The notes below the pieces were generated by a model. That model made no database searches. It was given only the letters and a program-made list of their open reading frames with translations, and was not told the origin of the DNA. From a bacterium (lineage in GTDB: Bacteria; Zhuqueibacterota; Zhuqueibacteria; Zhuqueibacterales; Geothermadaptataceae), in assembly GCA_024275575.1 (NCBI GenBank), contig JAJRYV010000058.1:1-38310 (forward strand): 38,310 nucleotides of DNA. Reading direction: 5' to 3'. Position 1 is the first letter of the stretch, and every line of letters begins with the position of its first letter. A program made the translations under genes and the position numbers. Of the stretch, positions 8,858 through 17,456 are shown piece by piece.

Positions 8858-11800
8858 GTGAATAATTGTTTTTTTTCAAAACAGGGACGGCTTGTCTATC
8901 GTTATCTGTTAGCTTTTTTTCTTGCAACCAGCATCCCGGCAAAGCAAAGCGATTATCCGCAAATTATCAATTATTACATCAACGGCTTGTCCAAATCGAC
9001 TGCGATGATCAACTGGCAAACGAATGTGCCGGTTTATTCTTCCCTCACTTTCGGCCTGACAACAGCCTATGGTGACACTCTGCTTGCCGGAAGCGAATCG
9101 GATACGCTTTTTCATCTCGAGCTGGACAGCTTGCAGGCGCAGACGACATATTATTATAAAATTATAATCCATGACTCTCTTGGGCAGAAATATCCCGGCG
9201 TTGCCAGACAGTTTTCCACACCACAGACCAATCTCCTGCAGTTTTCAAATATCACCGCTGAAGCCGGAACCGGCGGGCCGTGGCAATACAAAAAAACCGG
9301 TGGTCATGCCGCGAGTTTCGCCGACGCCGATGGCGACAGCTTACCAGATTTATACATCACTATGGCTTTTCTGACGCCGCGCCAGGATTTATTTTTTCAC
9401 AATCTCGACGGGAAAAAATTCGATGAAGAAAGCGCCGCCCGCGGTATCGATGATTTGGACGGCGGCTCACACGGCGCTGTTTTTATCGATATCGATAACG
9501 ACGGCGATTACGACCTGTTTAACGGCACGACCGACCCTGCCGATTCCATTAGCGGTCGCAATAATTTGTACTTAAACGACGGCAACGGCTATTTCAGCGA
9601 AATCTCCGATTCCGTTGGCCTGCCCGATATTTTCTTTGAAACCCGTGGTCTTACCGCCCTCGATTACGATAGCGACGGAGATCTCGATCTGGTGACTGTT
9701 TCCGGTTATCTCGGTGATGAAGACCCCGACAGCGACCGCAACGAATTCTATCATAATAATTTGATGGAAACGGGACAACTGCAATTCGTCGCCATCGATA
9801 CCAGCCTGTTCAATTTTGCCCGCATTGGCCAGGGCATTACCGATACCGATTGGGATGGCGACGGTGATATCGACCTCATCGCCGCCAACCGCACCGGTGA
9901 AGTGCGTTTTTTTCGTAATGAAAATGCAGTATTCACCGCGGTAGATGCTGCCGGCCTGGGATTTAGCGATGCTGACAGCGCCCGGGATGGTGTGACCACT
10001 GCGGATATCGATAACGACGGCGATCTGGACTTGCTGTTTAGTGGTGATGATTACGGCAGATTATACCGCAATGCGGGGTTTGGGCAGTATGTGTTTCTGC
10101 AGCAATTTGCTGGAACCGACGGTTACATGGGCAATTTTGCCGATTTGGATAATGATGCCGATCTCGATCTCGTTTTTGCGGGGGATACCCTTTGTTATTT
10201 AAACGACGGCAGTGGCTATTTTACTCCCGGCGCAGTGATTCCTGTCGATGCGGCCAAAGACCCGCGTGCTCTCGCTTTTGCCGATATCGACCGCGATGGT
10301 GACCTCGATTTTGCCGTGGCTTGCAAACGTTCGAAAAATCAGCTCATTCGCAACGACCTCAATTCGGGTAATTGGTTGAAAGTTGATTTGAAATCACGCT
10401 ATGGTCAGGCCGGTGGGAGAGGCGCAAAAGTATCGATTTTTAGCGCAGGCGACAATAAACGCCTCGGTTTTCAGGAAGCGGTTAATGTTCGCGGGTATCT
10501 TGGGCAAAATGAATCGCTTTTACATTTTGGCCTCGCAACCAACACCGTCGTCGATGTCGAAGTGAAATTTATCGACGGTTCCATCGCGCGGCGAAATAAT
10601 GTCGCAGCAAATCAGGTATTAGTCATCGCCGGGCCTGATGCTGATACTGCCGATCCGCTGATTTATCGTGTGCATTTTTCTGAAATTGGGCAAACTCGAG
10701 CGTGGGTGCATTTTAACACCAACGAAGATGCGTTGGTGCAGATCAATTATGATACAACGGAAGCGCTCACCCATCAACAACAAAAATATCAGGCAGGGCG
10801 TGTGCACAATTTTCTGCTGGATAATTTACAGCCGGGGCACGAATATCTCTTCCGTATTCAGGCGCACGATGCAGTGGGAAATCTCAATATCAAATACAGC
10901 AGTTTTAAAACAGCGGCTCCTGTGCCGAAATATGGTATTTTCGAAAAAACCGTGACGCCGGCGTCTGACGCCGGTTCGTTTTATTTGTCACAACCGGAGA
11001 TCACTTTTGTCTTCAGCGGTAAATCGGGCGCAGCGTTGAATGAGATTGTTGAAATTTCTGCTTTTTGGGATGGAGACAGCACTTTTCGCGTGCGTTTTTC
11101 TCCGCAGCAAACCGGTGTCTGGCAATGGCAGGTGCAATCGGCTGATATGACTTTGTCCGTTTTATCCGGTGAATTCGTTTGTGCCGGGAAATTGCCGGAT
11201 GAACATATCAGCAAATATGGTTTCGTGCGCATCAGCCCGGAAAACCCCATGATACTGGCCAATGAACGACCCTTCTTTCTACTCGGTGATACGCAGTGGT
11301 CTTTTTCGACCGATGCGCTGAGTGAGCAGGATTTCCGGCGCTATGTCGAAGTCCGGGCTGAGCAGGGTTTTAATTACATTCACGGTGTAGCCTATCAGCT
11401 TTTTCCGCCTGGAAATGATAAAAACGAAGGCGGGCAGGCTTTTTTTCAAAACCATGCCGACAGCCTTAACCCGGCTTTCTGGCGGGAATTTGACCAGCGA
11501 ATTGCTTATTTAAATGAAAAAGGCATCGTCGCCGGATTCATGTTTGCCTGGGGTGACGGTGGCTGGCAGGTTTTTCAAACACGCCAACAGGCCGAACGCT
11601 TTACGCGTTATCTCGTGCGCCGATATGGCGCTTACAATGTTTTCTGGATCGTCGCCGGCGAATATGAGGAAGCAGATGTCGTTGGCGGGTACGGCAATAT
11701 CGCCGGCGTGATTGCGGCGAGTGATCCGTACGCCCATCCGATTACCATACACACCGTGCACTCCAGTGCCGATAGCCTCGATTTATTGCCGTGGCAGAGC

Positions 11801-12679
11801 CTGATTTACCAGCAAACCACAGACCCCGCATTAGTCGCCGTCGATCGCCCGCACGGCAAACCAGTGGTCAACAGCGAATTTGGTTATGAGGGTTATCAGT
11901 CTGCCGATTCCGTGCGTATCGACGCCTGGCAGATCGTCATGCGCGGCGGATTTCCGGTGTACGGCAATTATGAAACCTATCATTATTTTGCCCAAATGAG
12001 CGACGCCAACTTGTATTCCGCCGGGTCAAAGTTTATGCAATATCTCGGTGAATTCTTCGCCGCAGCGGCAGTGCAGGATTTTAATTGGTGGCAAACCAGC
12101 CGTTTCGATTCGCTGGGGCCTGATTTGTATCGGGCGATGATCAGCAGTGAGAAATCAATTTATTACAGCGAAATTGGCCAGGCCTTCGATCTGCCGTTGC
12201 CCGATTTTGGGAAATATTGGCTGCACCAATATTGGTTTGATACACGCACCGGGCAATGGCAGGTCGAAGATTCGGTTGTGGTGAATACCGCGCCACACCT
12301 GGAACCGCCGGATAGCGCTTATGCCGGCTTTTTTCGTCTGGTGGATGTCGCATCGACCGGCATCGGTGAATCTGCTACAAAACCGACAGTTTTCGCAGTT
12401 TCGCAAAATTACCCAAATCCTTTTGCGAACTCGACGCAGATACAAATTGCCATTCCGGTACAAGGTGAATTGCGGGTTCAGATTTATGATACGCGCGGAC
12501 GACAGGTTAAAGAATTATTTAAAAAATCGGTCACAGCCGGCGTCATAAAACTCCTGTGGCATGGCCGCAACAGCCGTGGTTATAAAGTGGCGAACGGGCT
12601 GTATATTTTGCAAGCGCAATTCCAGGCGAATTCCGGGGTGAAAAAAATCATTGCGAAACGATTATTGCATCTAAGATAA
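8858..12679 (+). CDS. Secreted VCBS/ASPIC - apiosidase-like (DUF4038) glycosidase fusion with T9SS-type C-terminal domain
   Basis: The 1273-residue product has a signal peptide (about 1-29), then a fibronectin-III-like domain (about 32-125). About seven VCBS/FG-GAP repeats with Asp-rich Ca-binding loops such as DIDNDGDYD follow (about 150-490), then an ASPIC/UnbV-like domain (about 500-590) and a second FN3-like domain (about 597-680). A DUF5060-like sandwich (about 690-775) precedes a DUF4038 TIM barrel (about 785-1110) of the kind found in GH140-like apiosidases. Candidate catalytic glutamates are Glu935 in VAGEYEE and Glu1007 in NSEFGYEG. The end (about 1185-1273) starts SQNYPNPFANST and is a FlgD-Ig/Por-type sorting domain. 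I chose GTG 8858 because it gives a compact signal peptide. TTG 8831, with AGGAT 6 bases upstream, is a serious alternative. The likely role is glycan cleavage at or outside the outer membrane. Confidence 0.88.
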   Translation: MNNCFFSKQGRLVYRYLLAFFLATSIPAKQSDYPQIINYYINGLSKSTAMINWQTNVPVYSSLTFGLTTAYGDTLLAGSESDTLFHLELDSLQAQTTYYYKIIIHDSLGQKYPGVARQFSTPQTNLLQFSNITAEAGTGGPWQYKKTGGHAASFADADGDSLPDLYITMAFLTPRQDLFFHNLDGKKFDEESAARGIDDLDGGSHGAVFIDIDNDGDYDLFNGTTDPADSISGRNNLYLNDGNGYFSEISDSVGLPDIFFETRGLTALDYDSDGDLDLVTVSGYLGDEDPDSDRNEFYHNNLMETGQLQFVAIDTSLFNFARIGQGITDTDWDGDGDIDLIAANRTGEVRFFRNENAVFTAVDAAGLGFSDADSARDGVTTADIDNDGDLDLLFSGDDYGRLYRNAGFGQYVFLQQFAGTDGYMGNFADLDNDADLDLVFAGDTLCYLNDGSGYFTPGAVIPVDAAKDPRALAFADIDRDGDLDFAVACKRSKNQLIRNDLNSGNWLKVDLKSRYGQAGGRGAKVSIFSAGDNKRLGFQEAVNVRGYLGQNESLLHFGLATNTVVDVEVKFIDGSIARRNNVAANQVLVIAGPDADTADPLIYRVHFSEIGQTRAWVHFNTNEDALVQINYDTTEALTHQQQKYQAGRVHNFLLDNLQPGHEYLFRIQAHDAVGNLNIKYSSFKTAAPVPKYGIFEKTVTPASDAGSFYLSQPEITFVFSGKSGAALNEIVEISAFWDGDSTFRVRFSPQQTGVWQWQVQSADMTLSVLSGEFVCAGKLPDEHISKYGFVRISPENPMILANERPFFLLGDTQWSFSTDALSEQDFRRYVEVRAEQGFNYIHGVAYQLFPPGNDKNEGGQAFFQNHADSLNPAFWREFDQRIAYLNEKGIVAGFMFAWGDGGWQVFQTRQQAERFTRYLVRRYGAYNVFWIVAGEYEEADVVGGYGNIAGVIAASDPYAHPITIHTVHSSADSLDLLPWQSLIYQQTTDPALVAVDRPHGKPVVNSEFGYEGYQSADSVRIDAWQIVMRGGFPVYGNYETYHYFAQMSDANLYSAGSKFMQYLGEFFAAAAVQDFNWWQTSRFDSLGPDLYRAMISSEKSIYYSEIGQAFDLPLPDFGKYWLHQYWFDTRTGQWQVEDSVVVNTAPHLEPPDSAYAGFFRLVDVASTGIGESATKPTVFAVSQNYPNPFANSTQIQIAIPVQGELRVQIYDTRGRQVKELFKKSVTAGVIKLLWHGRNSRGYKVANGLYILQAQFQANSGVKKIIAKRLLHLR

Positions 12680-12798
12680 CCTTGCAGAACAAGGCTCTGG
12701 GTTTTGCACGGTCACTTCAGCAGTTGAACGCTTAGGCAGGATTTACTGCACAATTCATAAACTTTGTTGTTTGCTTTCGGAGTACATTGCCTTTGTGC

Positions 12799-12839
12799 AA
12801 TGCGAGTTGCAGCCCATAATGAGGCTGCACTCCAGCATT
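12799..12839. repeat. Imperfect hairpin between convergent genes
   Basis: The core stem pairs GAGTTGCAGCC (12804-12814, one bulged T) with GGCTGCACTC (12823-12832) across an 8-base loop. Outer arms AATGC (12799-12803) and GCATT (12835-12839) extend it. There is no T-tract on either strand, so it resembles a REP-like palindrome or a factor-independent RNA end more than an intrinsic terminator. It lies in the 235-base gap between the convergent glycosidase and symporter genes. Confidence 0.4.
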
Positions 12840-12914
12840 AACAAATTGTTCATTAAATGAATGCAGATTTAGTTGTTATAAATTCGCTCAAGTTTCGCAG
12901 AATATTTTTTGAGT

Positions 12915-14423
12915 TTACTTAAGATCAAACATAGTTTTTTTCTTCGAAAGCAATACACCGAAAAATGCAAATGGCACTGAAATCAGCAAAGCGATGGCTG
13001 CGGTAACGCCGGGGTTGGCAAAGGTTATAGTCGTGTTTGGAAAAATCTGCTGCCCGAACAAATAAAGCCCGAAATGGGCAAGCAGAGCCAGAATGGCTGC
13101 GATCGCAACAATTTTAAGCGGAACGTCCCGAAAAAATATACCCAGCAACAAAGGTGGTACGGCCGCGACTGCCATGCCGTAAACCCCAATCTGACCAAAT
13201 ATACCCAGCAATCGTGGCGGATTCAGGCAGACGAGAAAAGCGAGAATGGCTATTGCGACGAGCGCCAAATGACTCAATTTATAGGCTTTGGCAAGCCGCT
13301 GCCCTTCAGTTGATTTTTCGGCATCACTCTCCGGCAGCAGGTTGAGAATCAAGTCATTTGCGGTAATCGTCGAAAGGGCGACGAGAATGCCGTCGAGCGT
13401 GGACATGCCGGCGGCGATGAGCACGACACTGATGGTGGTAAAGAGCCAGTCCGGGAAAGCATTTTTGATATACATCGCCATCACCATATCCTGCCGGAAC
13501 GAACCTGTTGCCGCATCGATAAGCTGCTCTGGTGGAATGATGAGACGGGCATAAAATCCGACGAACGGCAGGAGAAAAAACAAGAAGAGAATAGCGGTTC
13601 CCCACAAAAGATAACGCCGGATAGCCCGGTCACTTTTCAGATAAAGTGCTTTGGTCAGAATGTGCGGCTGGCAAACCAGTGCTGCTCCGATGAGAAATCC
13701 ACTGATATAAATTGAAAAACCACTATCATAAAGGGAACTTGCCGGATTGATGAATTTTACCAAATTCACATCCTGTTGCGCCAGTTGTTGCCAGAATCCG
13801 CCATCTGCAGTAAAAAACAGGTGCACGCCCGAAGCAAGAATTAGTATCGTGACCACCAGCATCAGACTGCCTTGCAGGGTGTTGGTAAATACATGGGCGT
13901 AGGTGCCGCCAAGAAAAACATAACTGGTGACGAAACCGAGAATGATGAGCAAGGCAGCGATATTGCTCAATCCCAGCAATTGTTGCATGACGATGGATAA
14001 CCCGCCAACGATGAGCACAACGAAGGCGAAGGCAAATAAATTGATGACGGCAAAAAAGAGTGCAAATCCTTTTGAACCATAGCGTTTACCGATCCATTGC
14101 GGCATGGTCAGCGCTTTGTTTTCCTCCCCTAATCTGCGAAAACGGAAGGACAATAACGCCAGCATCAAGCAAAAACCGCAGCCGACGGCAACGACAAAAT
14201 GCATGAAAGCGGCCAGGCCGTGCACGTAAATAAATCCCGGGTTGATGATAAAAGTCGCAGCCGAAGCGACACTGGCGGCCATGGTGATCGCCACGACGAA
14301 CGGTGATAAATCACCGGCGCCGATGGCAAAACTGGCAAAATTTTTTGTGCGTTTATAACCCAGCCAGCCGAGCCAGGCTGTACCGCCCAAGTAAAAAGAA
14401 AAAAGTACCCATGCCAGAATCAC
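12915..14423 (-). CDS. Sodium:solute symporter (SSS family)
   Basis: The 502-residue inner-membrane protein has about 13 hydrophobic segments. Its family-typical N-terminal half includes YKRTKNFASFAIGAGDLSP and MAASVASAATFIINPGF, and a later TM region carries the SSS-like ISVVLIAAGMSTLDG. SSS carriers import sugars, carboxylates, amino acids or vitamins with sodium. It starts with GTG at 14423, overlapping the upstream hydrolase stop (GTGA), with GAGAGGAG 7 bases before it, so the two are translationally coupled. It is the last gene of the leftward acyl-processing locus. The context suggests import of the carboxylate or hydrolysis product handled by the neighbouring hydrolase, reductase and ligase. 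Substrate assignment by sequence is not possible. Confidence 0.9.
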   Translation of the reverse strand: MILAWVLFSFYLGGTAWLGWLGYKRTKNFASFAIGAGDLSPFVVAITMAASVASAATFIINPGFIYVHGLAAFMHFVVAVGCGFCLMLALLSFRFRRLGEENKALTMPQWIGKRYGSKGFALFFAVINLFAFAFVVLIVGGLSIVMQQLLGLSNIAALLIILGFVTSYVFLGGTYAHVFTNTLQGSLMLVVTILILASGVHLFFTADGGFWQQLAQQDVNLVKFINPASSLYDSGFSIYISGFLIGAALVCQPHILTKALYLKSDRAIRRYLLWGTAILFLFFLLPFVGFYARLIIPPEQLIDAATGSFRQDMVMAMYIKNAFPDWLFTTISVVLIAAGMSTLDGILVALSTITANDLILNLLPESDAEKSTEGQRLAKAYKLSHLALVAIAILAFLVCLNPPRLLGIFGQIGVYGMAVAAVPPLLLGIFFRDVPLKIVAIAAILALLAHFGLYLFGQQIFPNTTITFANPGVTAAIALLISVPFAFFGVLLSKKKTMFDLK

Positions 14424-15265
14424 GTTTTGCTCCTCTCATATTTTTTCGCCAGGCTGGATAGCTTTACCGGCTCGGTTAAAAATTCCATAATCGTTTCATT
14501 GAATACCCGGGCGTGTTCGAAAAAAAATAAATGATAACCCGGGAACAGCAGCACTTGCGAGTTGGCGATAGCGGCAGCGATGGTTTTGGCGTTTTCAGCG
14601 GGAACGATGGGGTCATTTTCAGCGGCACAAACCAGTGTTTCCGCCTCAATCTGGCAGGCGGATTCATATCCGTTCCAGGCATTTCCCGCGAGTAGTTGGC
14701 GGTAATAGGCGTATTCCGGTTGTGGTCGGTGCATTCGCCAGGCGATAATTTCCTGCAATAATTTTTCATTGCCGAGCATGAATTCCGGTGAGAAATTGAG
14801 CTTAAATCCATCGAGGAAACGGTCGTGCCGCGTTTTGCCGTGCGGACGAATTAAACGGCTGAGCACCTTGCCGTCCGGGCCGTGCTGGCATTGCCCGCCG
14901 AGTGAGGTGCTGACCAGCACCAGTTTTTCTACGAGATGCGGGCTGTGGGCGGCGAGATGTTGCGCCACGAAGCCACCCATCGACAAGCCGAGAATATGGG
15001 TTTGACTGATTGCCAGCGATTGCAAAACGATAGCGATATCATAGCTGAACTGGGCGATGGAATAATGTTCGTCGGGTTTGTCTGAACGGCCGCTGCCGCG
15101 AAATTCCGGCATGATTAAATGAAACCGTTGGGCCAGTGCGCCGACGTTTTGTCGCCAGATCCAGTTGCCGGAGGCCATACCAGGAAGTAACAGCAGGTTT
15201 TCACCCTCACCTGTCGTTTCGACGAAAAGTGTTGTCTGCGCGTCGATGTGAATACGATGTTCCAT
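14420..15265 (-). CDS. Cytosolic alpha/beta hydrolase
   Basis: The 281-residue protein has the alpha/beta-hydrolase fold with nucleophile Ser95 in GLSMGGF, acid Asp218 in AENDPIVPAEN and base His245 in FPGYHLFF. The oxyanion region is LLLPGMASGNW. No signal peptide is present. The family includes enol-lactone hydrolases, esterases, carbon-carbon hydrolases and beta-lactone decarboxylases. The ATG at 15265 overlaps the upstream SDR stop by one base (TGATG), and its own stop overlaps the symporter start, giving a tight SDR-hydrolase-symporter unit. It is clearly paralogous to the lipoprotein hydrolase at 22286-23200: shared blocks are SMGGF, FSPxFM and IVPAEN. The pair probably acts on related substrates in two compartments. 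Confidence 0.9.
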   Translation of the reverse strand: MEHRIHIDAQTTLFVETTGEGENLLLLPGMASGNWIWRQNVGALAQRFHLIMPEFRGSGRSDKPDEHYSIAQFSYDIAIVLQSLAISQTHILGLSMGGFVAQHLAAHSPHLVEKLVLVSTSLGGQCQHGPDGKVLSRLIRPHGKTRHDRFLDGFKLNFSPEFMLGNEKLLQEIIAWRMHRPQPEYAYYRQLLAGNAWNGYESACQIEAETLVCAAENDPIVPAENAKTIAAAIANSQVLLFPGYHLFFFEHARVFNETIMEFLTEPVKLSSLAKKYERSKT

Positions 15266-16008
15266 CAGGCCACCAACCCGCCATCCACGGAAAGAGTTAT
15301 TCCGGTGATAAATGAAGCTTCATCTGAGGCCAAAAAGAGGTAGGCGTCAGCAATATCCCGTGGTTGGCCGAGGCGGGCGAGTGGTGTTTTGTTTTTCATC
15401 ATCTCGATCACTTTTTCCGGAATAGACTGTACCATTTCGGTGGCGATAAAACCGGGTGCGACCGCATTGACACGGATGCCTTTGCGCCCCAGTTCCCGCG
15501 CCCAGGTTTTCGTCAGCCCGATGACGCCCGCCTTGCTGGCGACGTAGTTGCTCTGGCCGAAATTACCGTATAAACCAACGACGGAGGAGGCGTTGAGTAT
15601 CACACCACCATGGCCCTGTCCGATCATCTGCCTGGCTGCTGCCTGGCCACAGAGAAAGGCCCCTTTGAGGTTGATGTCGATGACTTTGTCCCATTGCGCC
15701 ATTTCCATTTTTATCAACTGGGCGTCCAGGGTGATACCGGCATTGTTGACGAGAATATCGAGTTTGCCGAATTTGTTTTCTGCGCTTTTAATCAGATTTT
15801 CCACCTCTGATTCCTGCGTGACATCGGTTTTCCGAAAGCAGATTTTTGCTGCATATTCGTGCAGTTCCTGAACAGCACCAGCACCGGCCTTCTCATTCAC
15901 ATCAGCGATGATGACGTTGGCGCCTTCATGTAAAAATGTTTCAGCAGTGCAGCGCCCGATGCCACAGGCCCCGCCGGTGATGATGGCTGTTTTATCTTTT
16001 AATCTCAT
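15265..16008 (-). CDS. Short-chain dehydrogenase/reductase (FabG-like 3-oxoacyl reductase)
   Basis: This 247-residue classical SDR carries the cofactor motif TGGACGIGR (11-19), NNAG (88-91), Asn113, Ser142 and the YVASK catalytic pair (Tyr155, Lys159). Its end, ITGITLSVDGG, is typical of FabG. Members interconvert 3-oxo and 3-hydroxy acyl thioesters or similar ketone/alcohol pairs with NAD(P)H. A good AAGGGA site precedes the ATG at 16008. It overlaps the hydrolase start by one base and follows the KASIII-like gene by 255 bases. With that enzyme it could reduce a freshly made 3-oxo product, or it could oxidise a hydroxyacyl intermediate in catabolism. Length and motifs exclude the extended SDR type. 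Confidence 0.92.
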   Translation of the reverse strand: MRLKDKTAIITGGACGIGRCTAETFLHEGANVIIADVNEKAGAGAVQELHEYAAKICFRKTDVTQESEVENLIKSAENKFGKLDILVNNAGITLDAQLIKMEMAQWDKVIDINLKGAFLCGQAAARQMIGQGHGGVILNASSVVGLYGNFGQSNYVASKAGVIGLTKTWARELGRKGIRVNAVAPGFIATEMVQSIPEKVIEMMKNKTPLARLGQPRDIADAYLFLASDEASFITGITLSVDGGLVA

Positions 16009-16212
16009 TTTTTGTCCCTTCTTATGACTGGATGAACAAGATGAATTTAATCAATTTATAATTTGCTGGCAATATAGTCGACTATGGCACTGGATACACC
16101 GGTTTGTATTCATTCTGGTGACCCATTTATAAATCCGTGCCCATCCGCCTGATCAGGCAAATCCGTATTCTGTTTTTTAAAGAGCGACGGGATTTATTCC
16201 GCTGCGGACATT

Positions 16213-16247
16213 TAAACCTTTCAGGTTTCAAAAACCTGAAAGGTTTA
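16213..16247. repeat. Perfect 16-bp inverted repeat with 3-base loop
   Basis: The arm TAAACCTTTCAGGTTT (16213-16228) is followed by CAA and its exact complement (16232-16247). It lies 16 bases after the stop of the KASIII-like gene, in the gap before the SDR gene. There is no T-tract on the minus strand. It may be a dispersed palindromic (REP-type) element, or a hairpin that protects the 3' end of the upstream transcript. Confidence 0.6.
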
Positions 16248-16263
16248 GGTCGCCATCGTGCGG

Positions 16264-17283
16264 CTAACCATGCCCCCACTGCAAAGTCAATGCACCCCAG
16301 GTATAACCGGCGCCGGCAGAGGCCAGAACGATGAGATCACCGTTCTGCAGCCGCTTTTGCTGCTCCGCATTTTCCAGGGCAATCAAAGGGTCCAGCGATT
16401 GGATATGGCCGTATTCCCAGGCGTAATAAGTCTTTTCTTCCGCAATGTTCAATGCTTCCAAAATACTCAGAATGAAAGACCGTTTGGCGTGCAACAATCC
16501 GAGAAAGGCCACATCCTCAGGTTTTTTGTCGATTTTTGCCAACGCTGAGCCAATCACTTTAACAAAGTTGGGAATGGAAACAGGGTCGAGGTCGGCTTTC
16601 ATTTTTTGCGGATCGTTGACAACGAAGACCGGTTGGCGTTTCTCTGCATGCAGACCTGATCCGGCGCCGACATTTGCCGCAAAAAGACATTGGGAAAAAC
16701 GCCCGTCGACGAGAATTTTCGCGCTGAGAAAACGGTTATGCTTGAGATCTCGTTGCAGCAAAATAGCGCCGGCGCCATCGCCGAAATTAAAGATAAAACG
16801 GGAGAGCTGGTTTTGGTAATCGAGCAAATCCGATTCTTTCGCGGCGCCGACGAGCAGGATATTTTTAAGCTCCGGATTACCGCGCATCATGTCGACAGCG
16901 GTTTTCATTGAAATGATCAAACCCGTACAAACGGCATATTGATCAAATCCGATGGCATTTTTGGCGCCCAGTGCTTCGATGAGCCAGGTGGAGCAGACCC
17001 AGACATAATGATCTTTATATTCGCTGCCAAAATAGATAACGGCATCGAGTTTTTCTGCAGGAATTTGCGCTTTTCGCAGGCATTCACGGGCAGCGGTAAG
17101 CCCCATTTGTGCCGGTGTTTCCGCTTCTGTTGCTTTTGCTTTTGCATGGATGCCGAATTTTTGCCGCAGCACCGGTTCGGGGATGCCGCTCAAATCTGCA
17201 AGTTCAGCGCTGCCCATCCTGCCCGATGGGATGTAGGTGGCATAACTTTTTATGCCGATATCTGTAAGCTGATTTTTGTTCAA
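16264..17283 (-). CDS. Divergent KASIII-like condensing enzyme with altered catalytic residues
   Basis: This 339-residue thiolase-fold protein has the nucleophile Cys119 in QYAVCTGLI and the family glycine patch FGDGAGAILL (167-176). The C-terminal GAGYTWGALTL block is shared with the synthase at 1796. The usual GHQAN motif is replaced by LLHAKRSF (His265), and the usual NxGNT by EYGHIQSLDP, with His293 where the catalytic Asn is expected. It is therefore not a normal FabH and may use CoA substrates or another condensation or acyl-transfer reaction. The start is TTG 17283: an in-frame stop lies eight codons upstream, with no other start between. AAGGAT about 11 bases upstream is the likely ribosome site. 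It follows the TonB receptor gene by 173 bases. Confidence 0.85.
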   Translation of the reverse strand: MNKNQLTDIGIKSYATYIPSGRMGSAELADLSGIPEPVLRQKFGIHAKAKATEAETPAQMGLTAARECLRKAQIPAEKLDAVIYFGSEYKDHYVWVCSTWLIEALGAKNAIGFDQYAVCTGLIISMKTAVDMMRGNPELKNILLVGAAKESDLLDYQNQLSRFIFNFGDGAGAILLQRDLKHNRFLSAKILVDGRFSQCLFAANVGAGSGLHAEKRQPVFVVNDPQKMKADLDPVSIPNFVKVIGSALAKIDKKPEDVAFLGLLHAKRSFILSILEALNIAEEKTYYAWEYGHIQSLDPLIALENAEQQKRLQNGDLIVLASAGAGYTWGALTLQWGHG

Positions 17284-17417
17284 TAGTTCTGATATCCTTG
17301 AATTCTATACACTGTAAAAAGTATGAGGTGTTTGAAGAAATATCTGTTTTCCCGGAGGATAAAATCACCGTGGTACCGTATTTTAAATTTTTAATCCGGC
17401 ACCACGGCAACGTAACG

Positions 17418-17448
17418 AACTGATATTTACGGGAATTGCGTATCAGTT
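17418..17448 (-). repeat. Hairpin just downstream of the TonB receptor gene
   Basis: AACTGATA (17418-17425) pairs perfectly with TATCAGTT (17441-17448) over a 15-base loop, starting 8 bases after the receptor stop on the minus strand. No T-run follows, so it is a weak terminator at best. It may reduce read-through or stabilise the mRNA between the receptor and the KASIII-like gene. Confidence 0.4.
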
Positions 17449-17456
17449 TCGATCAA

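Noticed and set aside
9320-10320. Repeated GAT/GAC-rich blocks that could look like a tandem DNA repeat or CRISPR
   Set aside because: They encode diverged VCBS calcium loops in one continuous frame with unequal spacing. There are no identical repeats or spacers.
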